From positions 124,001-188,000 of the forward strand of contig CAMTXO010000001.1 in assembly GCA_947085845.1 (NCBI GenBank): a stretch of 64,000 bases of DNA, read 5' to 3'. Position numbers and translations under genes: made by a program. The notes below the pieces were generated by a model. It ran no database searches, was not told the DNA's origin, and worked only from the letters and a program-made list of their open reading frames with translations. Source of the DNA: JACPYF01 sp947085845 (GTDB lineage: Bacteria; Patescibacteriota; Saccharimonadia; Saccharimonadales; Saccharimonadaceae). The stretch's first letter is position 1, and each line of letters opens with the position of its first letter. This document shows positions 49,885 through 58,992 of this stretch, piece by piece.

Positions 49885-51396
49885 TTACTCTACTACATCT
49901 TCGCCAAAATGTTTTTGCAGTCGTATTTTGATTGAACCTTCATGACGGCCCAATTGTTTACTGAGTTTTTTGATACTAGTACCCTGTTGGAATTTTTCTT
50001 TCAAACTATCATCGTCATTGCTTGTCCACGGTCGATATGCATTTGGATATTCTAGGCGCATCTTTGCTATTTTTTCTGTCCAGCCAGAAACTGGCTTTTT
50101 TGCAACTCGTATCTTAGATCGCTTTGCTGCATTATCTCGAAGGTGTGCAAATTTTTTATTCGCTTCTTCCCCCTGTTGACGTAAAGATTTATCAACTTCT
50201 AGGGCCTGTAAATTTACCTTCAGAGCCATATTATTTATACCGTTTAGTGTTAAAAATTCTAACCCACGGACACGTGAAAGGGCAACATATCCCATGCCCT
50301 CAACAAATGCACGACTTAAATCTATTCGAGCAGCATCAAGCGTCATACCCTGACTTTTGTGTACGGTAATTGCCCATGCCAAACGTAGAGGTATTTGAGT
50401 CAGCCCAGCGCGCTTTTTATCACCATCACGCAGCTCCCAAGCTTCAGGCAGCATTGTTACTTCTTTGCCATTTCTAAATTCTACAACTGGGTACAATGTC
50501 CCCTTTTCAAAAGTTTTAACTCTTCCCAGCGATCCGTTTGCGTACTGTCTGTTTGGAGAATTCTTGATCGCCATGACTAACGCACCTTTTTTCAAACGAA
50601 GAACGTCTGATGCTAAGCATGATTTTTTCAGGCTTTCTACATAGTTCTCGCTACCAGTTGTGAGCATTTGATACGTTACTTCATCGCCATCTAGTTCATC
50701 GAGTCTTTTTTGATTTATTTTATCGACATCCACATTACGAGTATGTAGTTCGGTTGGCTCGTCGCCCGGTAAATCAACTTTTACTCGTTCTAACAATTTC
50801 TCTGCATGATGACGACGAATATCACCCGCCCGCAAGGCCTCTAATATATCTAAAAAGCCATCATCATTTTGCCGATGCTGCTCCGACAAGTACACGATGG
50901 TAGGACGAAGCTCTTTCCATGCTTGTGAACTAAACACAAATTGAGCCTCATTCTGTTTGCCCCGTGTAACTGGGGGTAATTGAAAAAAGTCACCACACAA
51001 AATAACCTGTAATCCACCGAATGGTGCGTCATTTTCACGAACTTTTTTTACAATTGTGTTGATCATATCTAGACGATAATCATGCAACATGGAAACCTCG
51101 TCGAGCACCAGTACATCGGCTTTTTTGATAGTGTCAGCTCTCGATTTTGAAAGTCGTGTAAAGAAGTTACTTGGTAGTTCATCATGAATACCAATTCCAC
51201 TCCAGGCATGTATAGTGTTGCCACCAAGGTGTGTTGCAGCTAGGCCAGTGGTCGCTGTTACAGCTACTTTTTTACCTTCATGCTTGGCCTGGCGGATGAA
51301 CTGATTCAGCACATATGTTTTACCACTACCGGCGGGTCCGGTTAAAAAAATGCTCTCACCCGAGAGCATAATCTCTATTGCTAGCTTCTGATCCAT
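49885..51396 (-). CDS. PIF1-like superfamily 1 DNA helicase
   Basis: 503 aa. Walker A GPAGSGKT (about residues 20-27), TATTGLAATHLGGNTIHAWSG (split Ia), Walker B DEVSMLHDYRLDMI, motif III ILCGDFFQLPPV, and late motifs AWAITVHKSQGMTLD and GYVALSRVRGL. The C-terminal 45 residues form a helix-turn-helix-like domain (SIKKLSKQLGRHEGSIKIRL). PIF1 enzymes unwind G-quadruplex and forked DNA 5' to 3'. TATAAT (51410-51405) ends 8 nt before the ATG, so it is probably leaderless. Confidence 0.93.
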   Translation of the reverse strand: MDQKLAIEIMLSGESIFLTGPAGSGKTYVLNQFIRQAKHEGKKVAVTATTGLAATHLGGNTIHAWSGIGIHDELPSNFFTRLSKSRADTIKKADVLVLDEVSMLHDYRLDMINTIVKKVRENDAPFGGLQVILCGDFFQLPPVTRGKQNEAQFVFSSQAWKELRPTIVYLSEQHRQNDDGFLDILEALRAGDIRRHHAEKLLERVKVDLPGDEPTELHTRNVDVDKINQKRLDELDGDEVTYQMLTTGSENYVESLKKSCLASDVLRLKKGALVMAIKNSPNRQYANGSLGRVKTFEKGTLYPVVEFRNGKEVTMLPEAWELRDGDKKRAGLTQIPLRLAWAITVHKSQGMTLDAARIDLSRAFVEGMGYVALSRVRGLEFLTLNGINNMALKVNLQALEVDKSLRQQGEEANKKFAHLRDNAAKRSKIRVAKKPVSGWTEKIAKMRLEYPNAYRPWTSNDDDSLKEKFQQGTSIKKLSKQLGRHEGSIKIRLQKHFGEDVVE

Positions 51397-51405
51397 TGCT
51401 ACCTA

Positions 51406-52044
51406 TTATATCAAAGTACTCTCGCCATTTGCGAGTACTCTCAGTTCATCAATTTCTGGTGTAAACTTCTGGATCAGCCCAATAGCGGCCGTAGGTTTTT
51501 CATCTGTAAATAAACTGTAATGGATAGGGATAATAACTTTAGCACCAATACTTTTTATTAAATTGTGTGCATCACGAAGACTTAAATCTGGACCAGCGAT
51601 CGGAACTGCTGCGTAGTGTACATCTACACCTGTTGTATCAACCCCATCTCCAGCATGAAAGAAATTATCATCAATAATATACCCTGTATTTTGCGGACCA
51701 GCCGACCCGTCTACCATTGGCACGTGCGGTAAATCATGAGCTTTGATGGTAAATCCTGCGTGAATGATTGTTTCACTATCTGAAATAATATCTGTGATAA
51801 GCTCCGGAAATGCTTCTTTGGTATCAGTATTTCCAACAACTGGTACATTCTTTTTATTCAATATAGATTTTATCAAGCCTTCGTCAACATGATCGGGGTG
51901 GCGATGTGTTAGAACTATTGCTTCAATCTCGGCAAAATCATCGGCCGAATATTTTGCTGCAGTGAAGCTGCCTGGATCAATCAAAATACGCCGACCCTCT
52001 TTTTCAAGAATCAGCGTACTTTGTGGATATTTTGTAACCTTCAT
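51406..52044 (-). CDS. Metallo-beta-lactamase-fold hydrolase (UlaG-like)
   Basis: 212 aa. THRHPDH (His47, His49, Asp51, His52), a later His in AGDGVDTTGVDVHYAAVPI context and the IPIHYS motif near the C-terminus form the two-metal site. Closest in layout to UlaG/L-ascorbate-lactonase-like and YtkP-type hydrolases; the substrate is unknown. TATACT (52057-52052) ends 7 nt before the ATG. It lies 9 nt upstream of the helicase gene but both have -10 boxes. Confidence 0.88.
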   Translation of the reverse strand: MKVTKYPQSTLILEKEGRRILIDPGSFTAAKYSADDFAEIEAIVLTHRHPDHVDEGLIKSILNKKNVPVVGNTDTKEAFPELITDIISDSETIIHAGFTIKAHDLPHVPMVDGSAGPQNTGYIIDDNFFHAGDGVDTTGVDVHYAAVPIAGPDLSLRDAHNLIKSIGAKVIIPIHYSLFTDEKPTAAIGLIQKFTPEIDELRVLANGESTLI

Positions 52045-52062
52045 TGGTTACAGTATAACGTA

Positions 52063-53286
52063 TTATCGTCTATCGATAAAAGTCAGGGCTTTACCAGTTT
52101 TACCAGCACGACCTGTTCGTCCAATACGGTGAACATAGTCATCATAGGTTTGGGGTTGGTCAAAGTTGATAACGTGGGATACATCAGATATGTCCAGTCC
52201 CCTAGCAGCAACATCGGTTGCAACTAGAACTCGTACCTTTTCGTCCTTGAATGCTTTTAGAGCACGCTGACGTTGGGCTTGAGTTTTATTGCCATGAATA
52301 GCTTCAGATGGAATGTTATTATCTGTCAGAGCTTTTGCAAGGCGTTGTACACCAAACTTTGTTTCACCAAATACTAGTACTTTGTCGAACTCTTCTTTTT
52401 TTAGAAGTTCCTGTAAAATCTCAATTTTATGCATCTTATCGTTAGCTTCGATAACATCTTGGTCAACATTATCACTAGTAACACCGCTACGTACAGAAAC
52501 TGTTTCGGGATTTTTCATTAGATCATTTACTAGTGCTGAAATTGTAGGTGTCATCGTTGCACTAAAACATAGCGTTTGTCGTTCAGACGGTAATTCGCTC
52601 ATAATAGCTTTGATATCAGGCATAAATCCCATATCCAGCATACGATCAGCCTCATCTAGCACGAATGTGTTGATATTGCTCAGTCGTAAAACTTTACGAT
52701 TAAGTAAATCCTTTAGACGTCCTGGCGTACCGATAACGACATGTGGACCACGTTTTAGTTCACGAATTTGCTTGTCCATATTTACACCACCAACAACAAC
52801 TGCGCTATACAGCTTCATTCCACGAGAGAATTTTCGGAATTCTTCGTCAATTTGCTGTGCCAGCTCACGGGTCGGAGCCATAATCAATACTGATGCAATT
52901 TCACGATTTGCATACAGTTTTTCTAAAATCGGCAATAGGAATGCTGCTGTTTTACCTGTTCCAGTGTTAGCAAGTCCAATAACATCGCGACCTTCAAGAG
53001 CAAATGGAACTGCCTGGTCTTGGATAGCACTCGGTTTTGTAAAACCACTGTGCACTAAGTTATCTTTTAACATCTGATGAATCGCAAAATCTGTAAATAG
53101 ATGTTTTGGTTCGTAAACAGTTGGCTCTACACCGATGACTGCTTTGTTAATAAATTTACTTGGGTGAATAGACTGTTTTTTTGGACCGCGATTAAAACCA
53201 CCGCCACGACGTCCTCCGCCTCCGCTAAATTTAGATTTTTTGTGTGAGTAGGATTTTCTCCCACTAAAAGAGTTATTTCTCTGCAT
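52063..53286 (-). CDS. DEAD-box RNA helicase
   Basis: 407 aa from ATG 53286, which has GAAAGGTA upstream; eight extra in-frame residues lie before it. Q motif (GFTKPSAIQ), ANTGTGKT, PTRELAQQ, GTPGRL, DEADRMLDMG, SAT, then HRIGRTGRAG. A Gly/Arg-rich N-terminal extension (GGGGRRGGGFNRG) replaces a long C-terminal tail. Resolves RNA structure in ribosome assembly or mRNA decay. The leader carries TCATTCAT/ATGAATGA (53303-53310 with 53321-53328). Confidence 0.94.
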   Translation of the reverse strand: MQRNNSFSGRKSYSHKKSKFSGGGGRRGGGFNRGPKKQSIHPSKFINKAVIGVEPTVYEPKHLFTDFAIHQMLKDNLVHSGFTKPSAIQDQAVPFALEGRDVIGLANTGTGKTAAFLLPILEKLYANREIASVLIMAPTRELAQQIDEEFRKFSRGMKLYSAVVVGGVNMDKQIRELKRGPHVVIGTPGRLKDLLNRKVLRLSNINTFVLDEADRMLDMGFMPDIKAIMSELPSERQTLCFSATMTPTISALVNDLMKNPETVSVRSGVTSDNVDQDVIEANDKMHKIEILQELLKKEEFDKVLVFGETKFGVQRLAKALTDNNIPSEAIHGNKTQAQRQRALKAFKDEKVRVLVATDVAARGLDISDVSHVINFDQPQTYDDYVHRIGRTGRAGKTGKALTFIDRR

Positions 53287-53404
53287 GAATACCTTTCTAT
53301 GATCATTCATTAATTAAATGATGAATGACAAGAATTTTTAGGCTTATGTATTCATCCAGCGATTTTTTTCGCTATCCAAGCAGTATACCATACTAAAATA
53401 TATT

Positions 53405-53430
53405 TTGCAATATTTCCATATATATTGCAA
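53405..53430 (-). terminator. Hairpin after the RND transporter gene
   Basis: Perfect 9-bp inverted repeat TTGCAATAT/ATATTGCAA (53405-53413 with 53422-53430), 22 nt beyond the RND stop, in an A/T-rich context. A probable transcript end. Confidence 0.5.
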
Positions 53431-53451
53431 AGCTAGCTTCTGCTGGCTATA

Positions 53452-56073
53452 TCAGTTAGTGAGCATACGACGAACGCGATTGGTCACCTGTCGACGGAAT
53501 ACAGAACGCATATACTCGGCTCCTAGATAGTAGTACGGGAATACTGTGATAACTAGGAATGTACTAGATAGCAGGCCAAAGATCAGTACAACTGCTAATC
53601 CTTCCCAGAATGGGCTGGAAATAGCTAGTGGGATGAGTGATACAACTGCGGTCAGACTAGTTGCAATTAGCGGACGGAAACGCTCGGCTAATGCTTCGTG
53701 TGCGGCATCGACAGCGCCGCTACCTGCCCTACGGGCTTGATTAGCATAATCTGTCAGCAGAATCGTATTTTTGAGACTGAGACCGATCAGCGCAAAGAAA
53801 CCGAGCATTGCAAAGAAACTGAAAGCGTTATCGGTAAGATATAGCCCGAGCGTAATACCAAACAAGCTGAATGGGATTGCCATAAAGATTAGTAGTGGCT
53901 GCAAAAAGCTGCGGAACTGGGCAGCAAGTAGCACATAGATCACACAGAGCAAGATCGGGAAGGCAAATGCCATTGTTGCAAAACTGTCCTGGTTTTCGTC
54001 TTCCTGACCAAAGTTAAAGCTAATTGTATCGTCAGCTAGACCATATGATTTGATTTTCTCGGCGTCGAACTCTTTTTCAACGGCTGCTTTTGCTAGTGTA
54101 ACTAGTGTAGTCGTATCGTCATCGACGAACTGAGCTGTTACAGCAATATATGGCTTGTTGTCTGTACGCGTGAAGATACTGGTGTTCGCAACTGAAACAT
54201 TTTCAATCTTTGCCTCGGAGCTGTCAGGACGCTCCAGCTTCACATCTTTTAGATACGCTGCCATATCATTTGCCAACCGCTCAGATGCTTCGCGGTTCTG
54301 GCTGGTATCAATTTGTGCACCAAAATCAGATGCTGGTGGACCTGCATCTACTTGCGATACGCTGACCTTCGCACCATCAAAATCATCAAATTCTTTTTTC
54401 AGGTCATCTATGATCTCCGGTGCCTTAACTTCACGTTCATTGTAATCAACCAAATCGACACTCAGGGTCATTGTCTTGTTGTCCGCCATACCGCTGTTGG
54501 TAGCTCGGACAAAGTTTGAACCAAGCTCTTGGCCAACCAATTTGTTCGCTTTGTTTGCTACCTGCTGTGCTGTCTCTATAGTTGTGCTCGCTGGAAAATC
54601 TAGTACAACTGATATTTGGTTAGCATCTTTGGATGCTGGGAAAATGTTGAATGTAACCTTTTGGAAGAAATAGCCACCTGCAGCAATAAACCCAAAGCCG
54701 ATCAAGACAGCTACGATACCTACCCCAGCTAACTTAGGCTTCGAATTACTCGCCCACAACATTGGCTTCGCGATGAACTCGGCGATCTTTGCCTCAAATC
54801 CAGCAGATAGGTCTTTGTGACTCTTGTTACCCAACTGGTCTTTGCCTAGCAGTATGAACCTTGCAAATAGCGGGATGAATATCAGAGCAACTAGCAGGCT
54901 GATGACCAACGCCGATATGATCGTGATAGGTATCGCTTGTATAAAGCTACCTAATATACCACCGACAAATAGCAGCGGAGCAAAGCTCAGTGCGGCTGTC
55001 GAAGTCGCTGCAACCATTGCCTGCCCTACTTTGCGCGTTGCTGTAGTTATCACCTCGTCAGCTTTCTTTTTCTTGCGTCGTTGTGCATCGATCGCCTCTA
55101 CCATAATGATCGTATCGTCAACAATCAGTGACAGACCCAGAATCAAACCAAACAGCGTAATTGTGTTGAGCGAATAACCTGCGAGGTAAAGCACGCCATT
55201 TGTTATTGCTATAACAGTAAACATAGAAATTACAGTTATCACAGAAGCTCGGACCGCGATAACCAAAGAGCCAACAATTAGCACAGCGACTAGACCTTCT
55301 AGTAGTACTTTTTGCAGTTCGTCAATCTGTTGGTTGATTTGTGGAGCATAACTAGCACTGATGACTGCCTTGTATCCGTCAAATTTCTCTTTGTCGTTCA
55401 TCTTGTCGACAGCCGCCTGCACCTCTTCATTTAGCTTCAAGTTGTCGGCTTTATCTGCAGCCTCGATACCTATAACTACTGCACTGTAAAATTTCGTCTC
55501 GTCATGTTTGCGTACACCATAGCGCTCGAATGATTGCTGTGTAGTCTGGGACTGTCCTGTAAACGGATTTGTTGCCGTTTGGTACTGTTCGATTATCGAT
55601 GCTTCTTTGACTAGCTCTAAATCTTGGTCATTTATGAACTCGGCAGCCTGTTTGGCTTTTGCTACTAGCTCGGCATTGCTAACTTGGTTTTGTTTTGCAT
55701 AAAACGACACAACCATGTCGTCACCTCGTGCGGTAAAGCCAAATTTCAGGGCCTCAATCTTTAGCGTTGCTTGGTCGGGCAATATATTGGCGTCTTTGAC
55801 GGCAGTCTGCAACTGCGAGCTACGTTTTGCTGCATCGACACCTTCGTCAAACGAAATATATGCGGTGTAAAAATTGTCTAAGCTACTGGTCGTGACGGTT
55901 TTAACACCGTCTTGTTCTAACAAATATTCACTGAGGGGTTTTGCAACTTCTTTGTCGACTTTTGCCGGATCACCAACCATATAGCTGCCTTGGCCGGACG
56001 CTACTGGCGTTTCGATACTAGGAAAGCCTTCGCGTTTCAACAGCGTGGTATAGCTAGCCGCACCAAACAACAC
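53452..56073 (-). CDS. RND-family efflux transporter
   Basis: 873 aa from the first usable in-frame start after an upstream stop (GTG 56073). HAE1/AcrB-like: helices II-VI with the signature GLILGLSLIVDDTIIMVEAIDAQRRK (split), a second helix bundle after about residue 660, and two soluble porter halves. Homology continues upstream of the GTG into the first helix (TALLFLVVVL), so the true N-terminus is at or before 56154. Likely a proton-driven exporter. No membrane-fusion partner or outer-membrane channel lies nearby, which is expected in a monoderm. Confidence 0.85.
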   Translation of the reverse strand: MLFGAASYTTLLKREGFPSIETPVASGQGSYMVGDPAKVDKEVAKPLSEYLLEQDGVKTVTTSSLDNFYTAYISFDEGVDAAKRSSQLQTAVKDANILPDQATLKIEALKFGFTARGDDMVVSFYAKQNQVSNAELVAKAKQAAEFINDQDLELVKEASIIEQYQTATNPFTGQSQTTQQSFERYGVRKHDETKFYSAVVIGIEAADKADNLKLNEEVQAAVDKMNDKEKFDGYKAVISASYAPQINQQIDELQKVLLEGLVAVLIVGSLVIAVRASVITVISMFTVIAITNGVLYLAGYSLNTITLFGLILGLSLIVDDTIIMVEAIDAQRRKKKKADEVITTATRKVGQAMVAATSTAALSFAPLLFVGGILGSFIQAIPITIISALVISLLVALIFIPLFARFILLGKDQLGNKSHKDLSAGFEAKIAEFIAKPMLWASNSKPKLAGVGIVAVLIGFGFIAAGGYFFQKVTFNIFPASKDANQISVVLDFPASTTIETAQQVANKANKLVGQELGSNFVRATNSGMADNKTMTLSVDLVDYNEREVKAPEIIDDLKKEFDDFDGAKVSVSQVDAGPPASDFGAQIDTSQNREASERLANDMAAYLKDVKLERPDSSEAKIENVSVANTSIFTRTDNKPYIAVTAQFVDDDTTTLVTLAKAAVEKEFDAEKIKSYGLADDTISFNFGQEDENQDSFATMAFAFPILLCVIYVLLAAQFRSFLQPLLIFMAIPFSLFGITLGLYLTDNAFSFFAMLGFFALIGLSLKNTILLTDYANQARRAGSGAVDAAHEALAERFRPLIATSLTAVVSLIPLAISSPFWEGLAVVLIFGLLSSTFLVITVFPYYYLGAEYMRSVFRRQVTNRVRRMLTN

Positions 56074-56190
56074 AACTACCAGAAACAGTAACGCTGTTTT
56101 TCGCGGTCGCTGGAAAAAATACAGACTAAATTTTTGTAATGGACTTAACTTTTCTTATTTTTTCTTTAGAAACGGTACCTTTAGACGCAT
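56074..56190 (-). other. RND N-terminal region interrupted by in-frame TAA
   Basis: An ATG at 56190 has GGGGAG 8 nt upstream and is in frame with the transporter, but reads MRLKVPFLKKK and then TAA (56157-56155). The frame then continues without a stop through PLQKFSLYFFQRPRKT into the transporter. There is no ATG, GTG or TTG between the TAA and GTG 56073. Either a nonsense or sequencing change, or an 11-aa leader peptide coupled to a non-AUG restart. Confidence 0.6.
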
Positions 56191-56302
56191 ATTCAGCACT
56201 CCCCTATAATTATTACCCTTATTTTAGCAGACATAGCTCATAATTAGGAGATTCAGCAATTTTGAATCATACTATATACACAAGCATTACGAAAGGTAGA
56301 TT

Positions 56303-56365
56303 ATGGCAAAAGGTCAAAACAAGCGAAAAGCAGTCAAGAAAAAGAAAAAAGCAGCAGAGGTTTAG
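56303..56365 (+). CDS. Possible 20-aa Lys-rich peptide
   Basis: MAKGQNKRKAV followed by five Lys, KAAEV and TAG. GAAAGG lies 7 nt before the ATG and TATACA about 25 nt before. Similar MAKGQ-starting basic micro-proteins exist in other bacteria. It might bind nucleic acid. Too short for firm assignment. Confidence 0.5.
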   Translation: MAKGQNKRKAVKKKKKAAEV

Positions 56366-56438
56366 TTTTACTACTTAACTTTTCGTAGAAGACGCTTCAT
56401 TAACTGCTAGGGCAGCTAGTGACACTACTTTGTCGATT

Positions 56439-56606
56439 CTACAGTCCGCGTAAACCGGCCGCACCTAATTGGCCCTTTCGTTTTTCATGCACCTCTTTGT
56501 CCTGAACTGCATCAAAATCCCAAATAACGATCACATCTTTCACTTTTCTGCCCAGAGTTGCGCTGCGCATATTATCTTTCGAACCAATGATATGATTACT
56601 CGTCAT
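56439..56606 (-). CDS. Small protein of unknown function, 55 aa
   Basis: Starts MTSNHIIGSKDNMRS and ends GLRGL before TAG. The composition is protein-like, with KVKDVIVIWDFDAVQDKEV in the middle. TATAAG ends 7 nt before the ATG, the same leaderless layout as nearby genes. No family recognised. Confidence 0.5.
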   Translation of the reverse strand: MTSNHIIGSKDNMRSATLGRKVKDVIVIWDFDAVQDKEVHEKRKGQLGAAGLRGL

Positions 56607-56634
56607 AACGTCTCTTATAAAGTCAGGAGCAGTT

Positions 56635-57291
56635 TCAACAAGTTGCTTTTTCTCCTTTAACTTTCACCTCAAAGAACTCAGCATTATTGAGCATCAAAGA
56701 AATGTTTTTTCCTAGCGGGAATTCTGTTAATGAAAAATACGCATTCACAACTGCTGCATATTCCCGTAATTTTTCTGCATCTAGGCCAAAATCACTTGCT
56801 ACTTTTTGTACTTCACCAAGCTCTATAAAAGCATTCCTGTCATCTAAAAGTGCTGCCATAGCCGGATTTAAATCAGGCGTGTACCAGGCTTGTGTTCGTG
56901 CAAATTTTTTCGGAGAACCCACCACATCTGGAGGTAGTATGATCTCGTTTACTTCTCCACCCTCCAAAATCAAGCTTTCGTCAGACAATGCAACTATGCT
57001 ATGCAGAGAAGGCTCTGCCTCTGAATGCCTGCGAGCTCTTTTGTCGGCAAAATCTTGAGCATCTTGTCTATGCAGAGTACCGTACAGCGCGTTTTCGTAT
57101 ATATTTCGTGACGGCCTGTACTGGCTAAACGATTCTATCTCCCAATCTTCGCCAAATGAAGCTCTTCCGTGCCAAACTTTTAAATCATTAAATCTCAATA
57201 AGTGACCTTGTTCTAAGAGCTGGTCTATTGTTCCTGTTATAGGAGCATCTGTGTATGTTTCTGGGTTTCTTTTTATTTCTGTTTTTGGCAT
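56635..57291 (-). CDS. Protein of unknown function, 218 aa
   Basis: Soluble, acidic. Contains LKVWHGRASFGEDWEIESFSQYRPSRN (split over about residues 37-63) with NIYENALYGT after it, which recalls ADP-ribosyltransferase-like or toxin folds only loosely. No family recognised. TAAAAT lies directly before the ATG. It precedes the HD gene with a 67-nt gap on the same strand, and both carry a Gly-rich YGT/VGT segment. Confidence 0.6.
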   Translation of the reverse strand: MPKTEIKRNPETYTDAPITGTIDQLLEQGHLLRFNDLKVWHGRASFGEDWEIESFSQYRPSRNIYENALYGTLHRQDAQDFADKRARRHSEAEPSLHSIVALSDESLILEGGEVNEIILPPDVVGSPKKFARTQAWYTPDLNPAMAALLDDRNAFIELGEVQKVASDFGLDAEKLREYAAVVNAYFSLTEFPLGKNISLMLNNAEFFEVKVKGEKATC

Positions 57292-57358
57292 ATTTTAGCC
57301 TTATTTATATGTAAATATACTACACTAAATAATCTGTTTTGTCAATGTATAAACAGAG

Positions 57359-58456
57359 CTAAAGCGCATTTGCAGACAGTAGGCTTATTTCCCTCGCGAT
57401 ATTGTCCAGGGCTTTGTCATTTAGATCTTTAAAATCGGTATGAGTAAAGGGCTTGTCGAATGTCATAAGGGCTTGTATTCGTCCAGCTGCATATTCTTCT
57501 TCACTTGCCCAATCATATTCATCACGAATTGCTGTAGCGTATCTATTATATTCACTCTCGTTCGCAGCTAATATAGACATATCTATCGAACACAAGAGCC
57601 GTTCGTCTTCGCTAACAGGCTCATGCTTTTCAGTAGATATAATCAATCGCTGCACTGTATCAGCGCCAGGCAAACCTAGCTCTTCCATATAAATACCGGC
57701 TCCAAAAGCACTCAGCTCTTCATTGCTCAACTCATCGTCGGCTTTTATCCTTGAGTCGTAAGTTTCATCATGCATTAGTAGTGCAAACCATAATTGTAAA
57801 TAATCGTCTCTGTCTTTGTAAGGTTCTAGTTTTTCTAGACAATCAACAATGTGTTTTAGGTTGTGATATTCACGGCCTTCTTCGCAATAAGCATCTAAAA
57901 TATCAGTCAGTATCTTTTCGCCATCTGGCCTCTTGTCCACTGGAATGTGGGGTGTAATTATTGCATCCCACTCTTGTCTTATTTTTTCCCGAAGTGGTAA
58001 TTCATAGAAAAGCTCTGCGTCACCGTTTGCTATACTCCTGGCTAAATCACCTAGCTCAATATACTGCAGGTGTGTGCCCACAAATACATTACTTTTTCCA
58101 TATGTGTATCCTTGCTGTTGCGGAGAAATAACCTTACGAAAAACCTCAAGGGAAAATGTTGTATTTGGCCTTAGCGGACCTCGAGCTGACGGTGAAATCT
58201 CCAAGTTACTCCCAACGCTGCCAACAATATCACATGTATTTACCGGCGCATCAAGGGCTCGAACAAATAGCTGGAAATCATCTCTTTTGTCATATATAGC
58301 ACTTTCGAGTAATTGTGCCGCAAATTGAAAGTCGCCTTCTCGCGCTGGTTCATTTGCATTTTTCGACTTAAACCAACTCACCAAACTAGAACTTATGACT
58401 TCGGCATTTCTTTCTCTTCTTAGCTCATCGCTTAAGGGTTGTGGCTCTTTGTTCAT
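57359..58456 (-). CDS. HD-superfamily phosphohydrolase with extra N-terminal domain
   Basis: 365 aa. The C-terminal half (about residues 185-360) matches predicted metal-dependent HD phosphohydrolases: EYHNLKHIVDCL, LWFALLMHDETYD and IISTEKH with metal His/Asp residues. The N-terminal 180 residues are unlike that family and may be a separate binding domain. The substrate is unknown. TACAGT (58471-58466) ends 9 nt before the ATG. Confidence 0.82.
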   Translation of the reverse strand: MNKEPQPLSDELRRERNAEVISSSLVSWFKSKNANEPAREGDFQFAAQLLESAIYDKRDDFQLFVRALDAPVNTCDIVGSVGSNLEISPSARGPLRPNTTFSLEVFRKVISPQQQGYTYGKSNVFVGTHLQYIELGDLARSIANGDAELFYELPLREKIRQEWDAIITPHIPVDKRPDGEKILTDILDAYCEEGREYHNLKHIVDCLEKLEPYKDRDDYLQLWFALLMHDETYDSRIKADDELSNEELSAFGAGIYMEELGLPGADTVQRLIISTEKHEPVSEDERLLCSIDMSILAANESEYNRYATAIRDEYDWASEEEYAAGRIQALMTFDKPFTHTDFKDLNDKALDNIAREISLLSANAL

Positions 58457-58528
58457 ACTACTTAAACTGTACCGCTTTTATAGGTATTTTCGCAAGCATA
58501 AGGGCCTTTATAATGATAGAATAGTGAA

Positions 58529-58984
58529 ATGATAACAAGACGAATAGCAGTACGAGGAATCATCTTCAAAAACGATAAACTATTCTGCGTACAACAAAAA
58601 CGCTCCGACGGCACAATAAATAATTTTTGGTCTACACCCGGAGGTGGCTTAGACGAAAACGAAGGCGTAGAACAGTGTTTATACCGTGAAATCATCGAAG
58701 AAACTGGGATTACACCGACTATTGGCAGCTTGCTGTTCGTACAGCAATATCTAGACGATCACATCGAACAACTAGAACTTTTCTTTCATATCAAAAATGC
58801 TGATGATTTTGAAACCATAGATTTAGCCAATACTTCCCATGGTCAAGTAGAGATCGAACGTTTTGCGTTTATTGACCCTAAAACTGAGACTATCCTGCCC
58901 GCTTTTCTAGGCGCAATAGATATACCCGCTGAGATTGAAAACTCGGATGTACAGTTCTTTAACTACCTTGCATCTAACAACTAG
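58529..58984 (+). CDS. NUDIX hydrolase
   Basis: 151 aa. A complete Nudix box: GGGLDENEGVEQCLYREIIEETG (split here as residues 38-60; G, E, REIIEE and G in register). Hydrolyses nucleoside diphosphate derivatives; the exact substrate is not known. TAGAAT (58517-58522) ends 6 nt before the ATG, a clear leaderless arrangement, and is divergent from the HD gene. Confidence 0.94.
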   Translation: MITRRIAVRGIIFKNDKLFCVQQKRSDGTINNFWSTPGGGLDENEGVEQCLYREIIEETGITPTIGSLLFVQQYLDDHIEQLELFFHIKNADDFETIDLANTSHGQVEIERFAFIDPKTETILPAFLGAIDIPAEIENSDVQFFNYLASNN

Positions 58985-58992
58985 TACCTGCT

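Noticed and set aside
52313..53077. 254-codon open frame antisense to the DEAD-box helicase
   Set aside because: Shadow of a well-identified gene, with a Ser/Arg-rich composition unlike a real protein.
56155..56157. TAA read as sense codon (recoded) in the RND gene
   Set aside because: TAA, TAG and TGA all act as normal stops elsewhere in the window, so codon reassignment is not supported.
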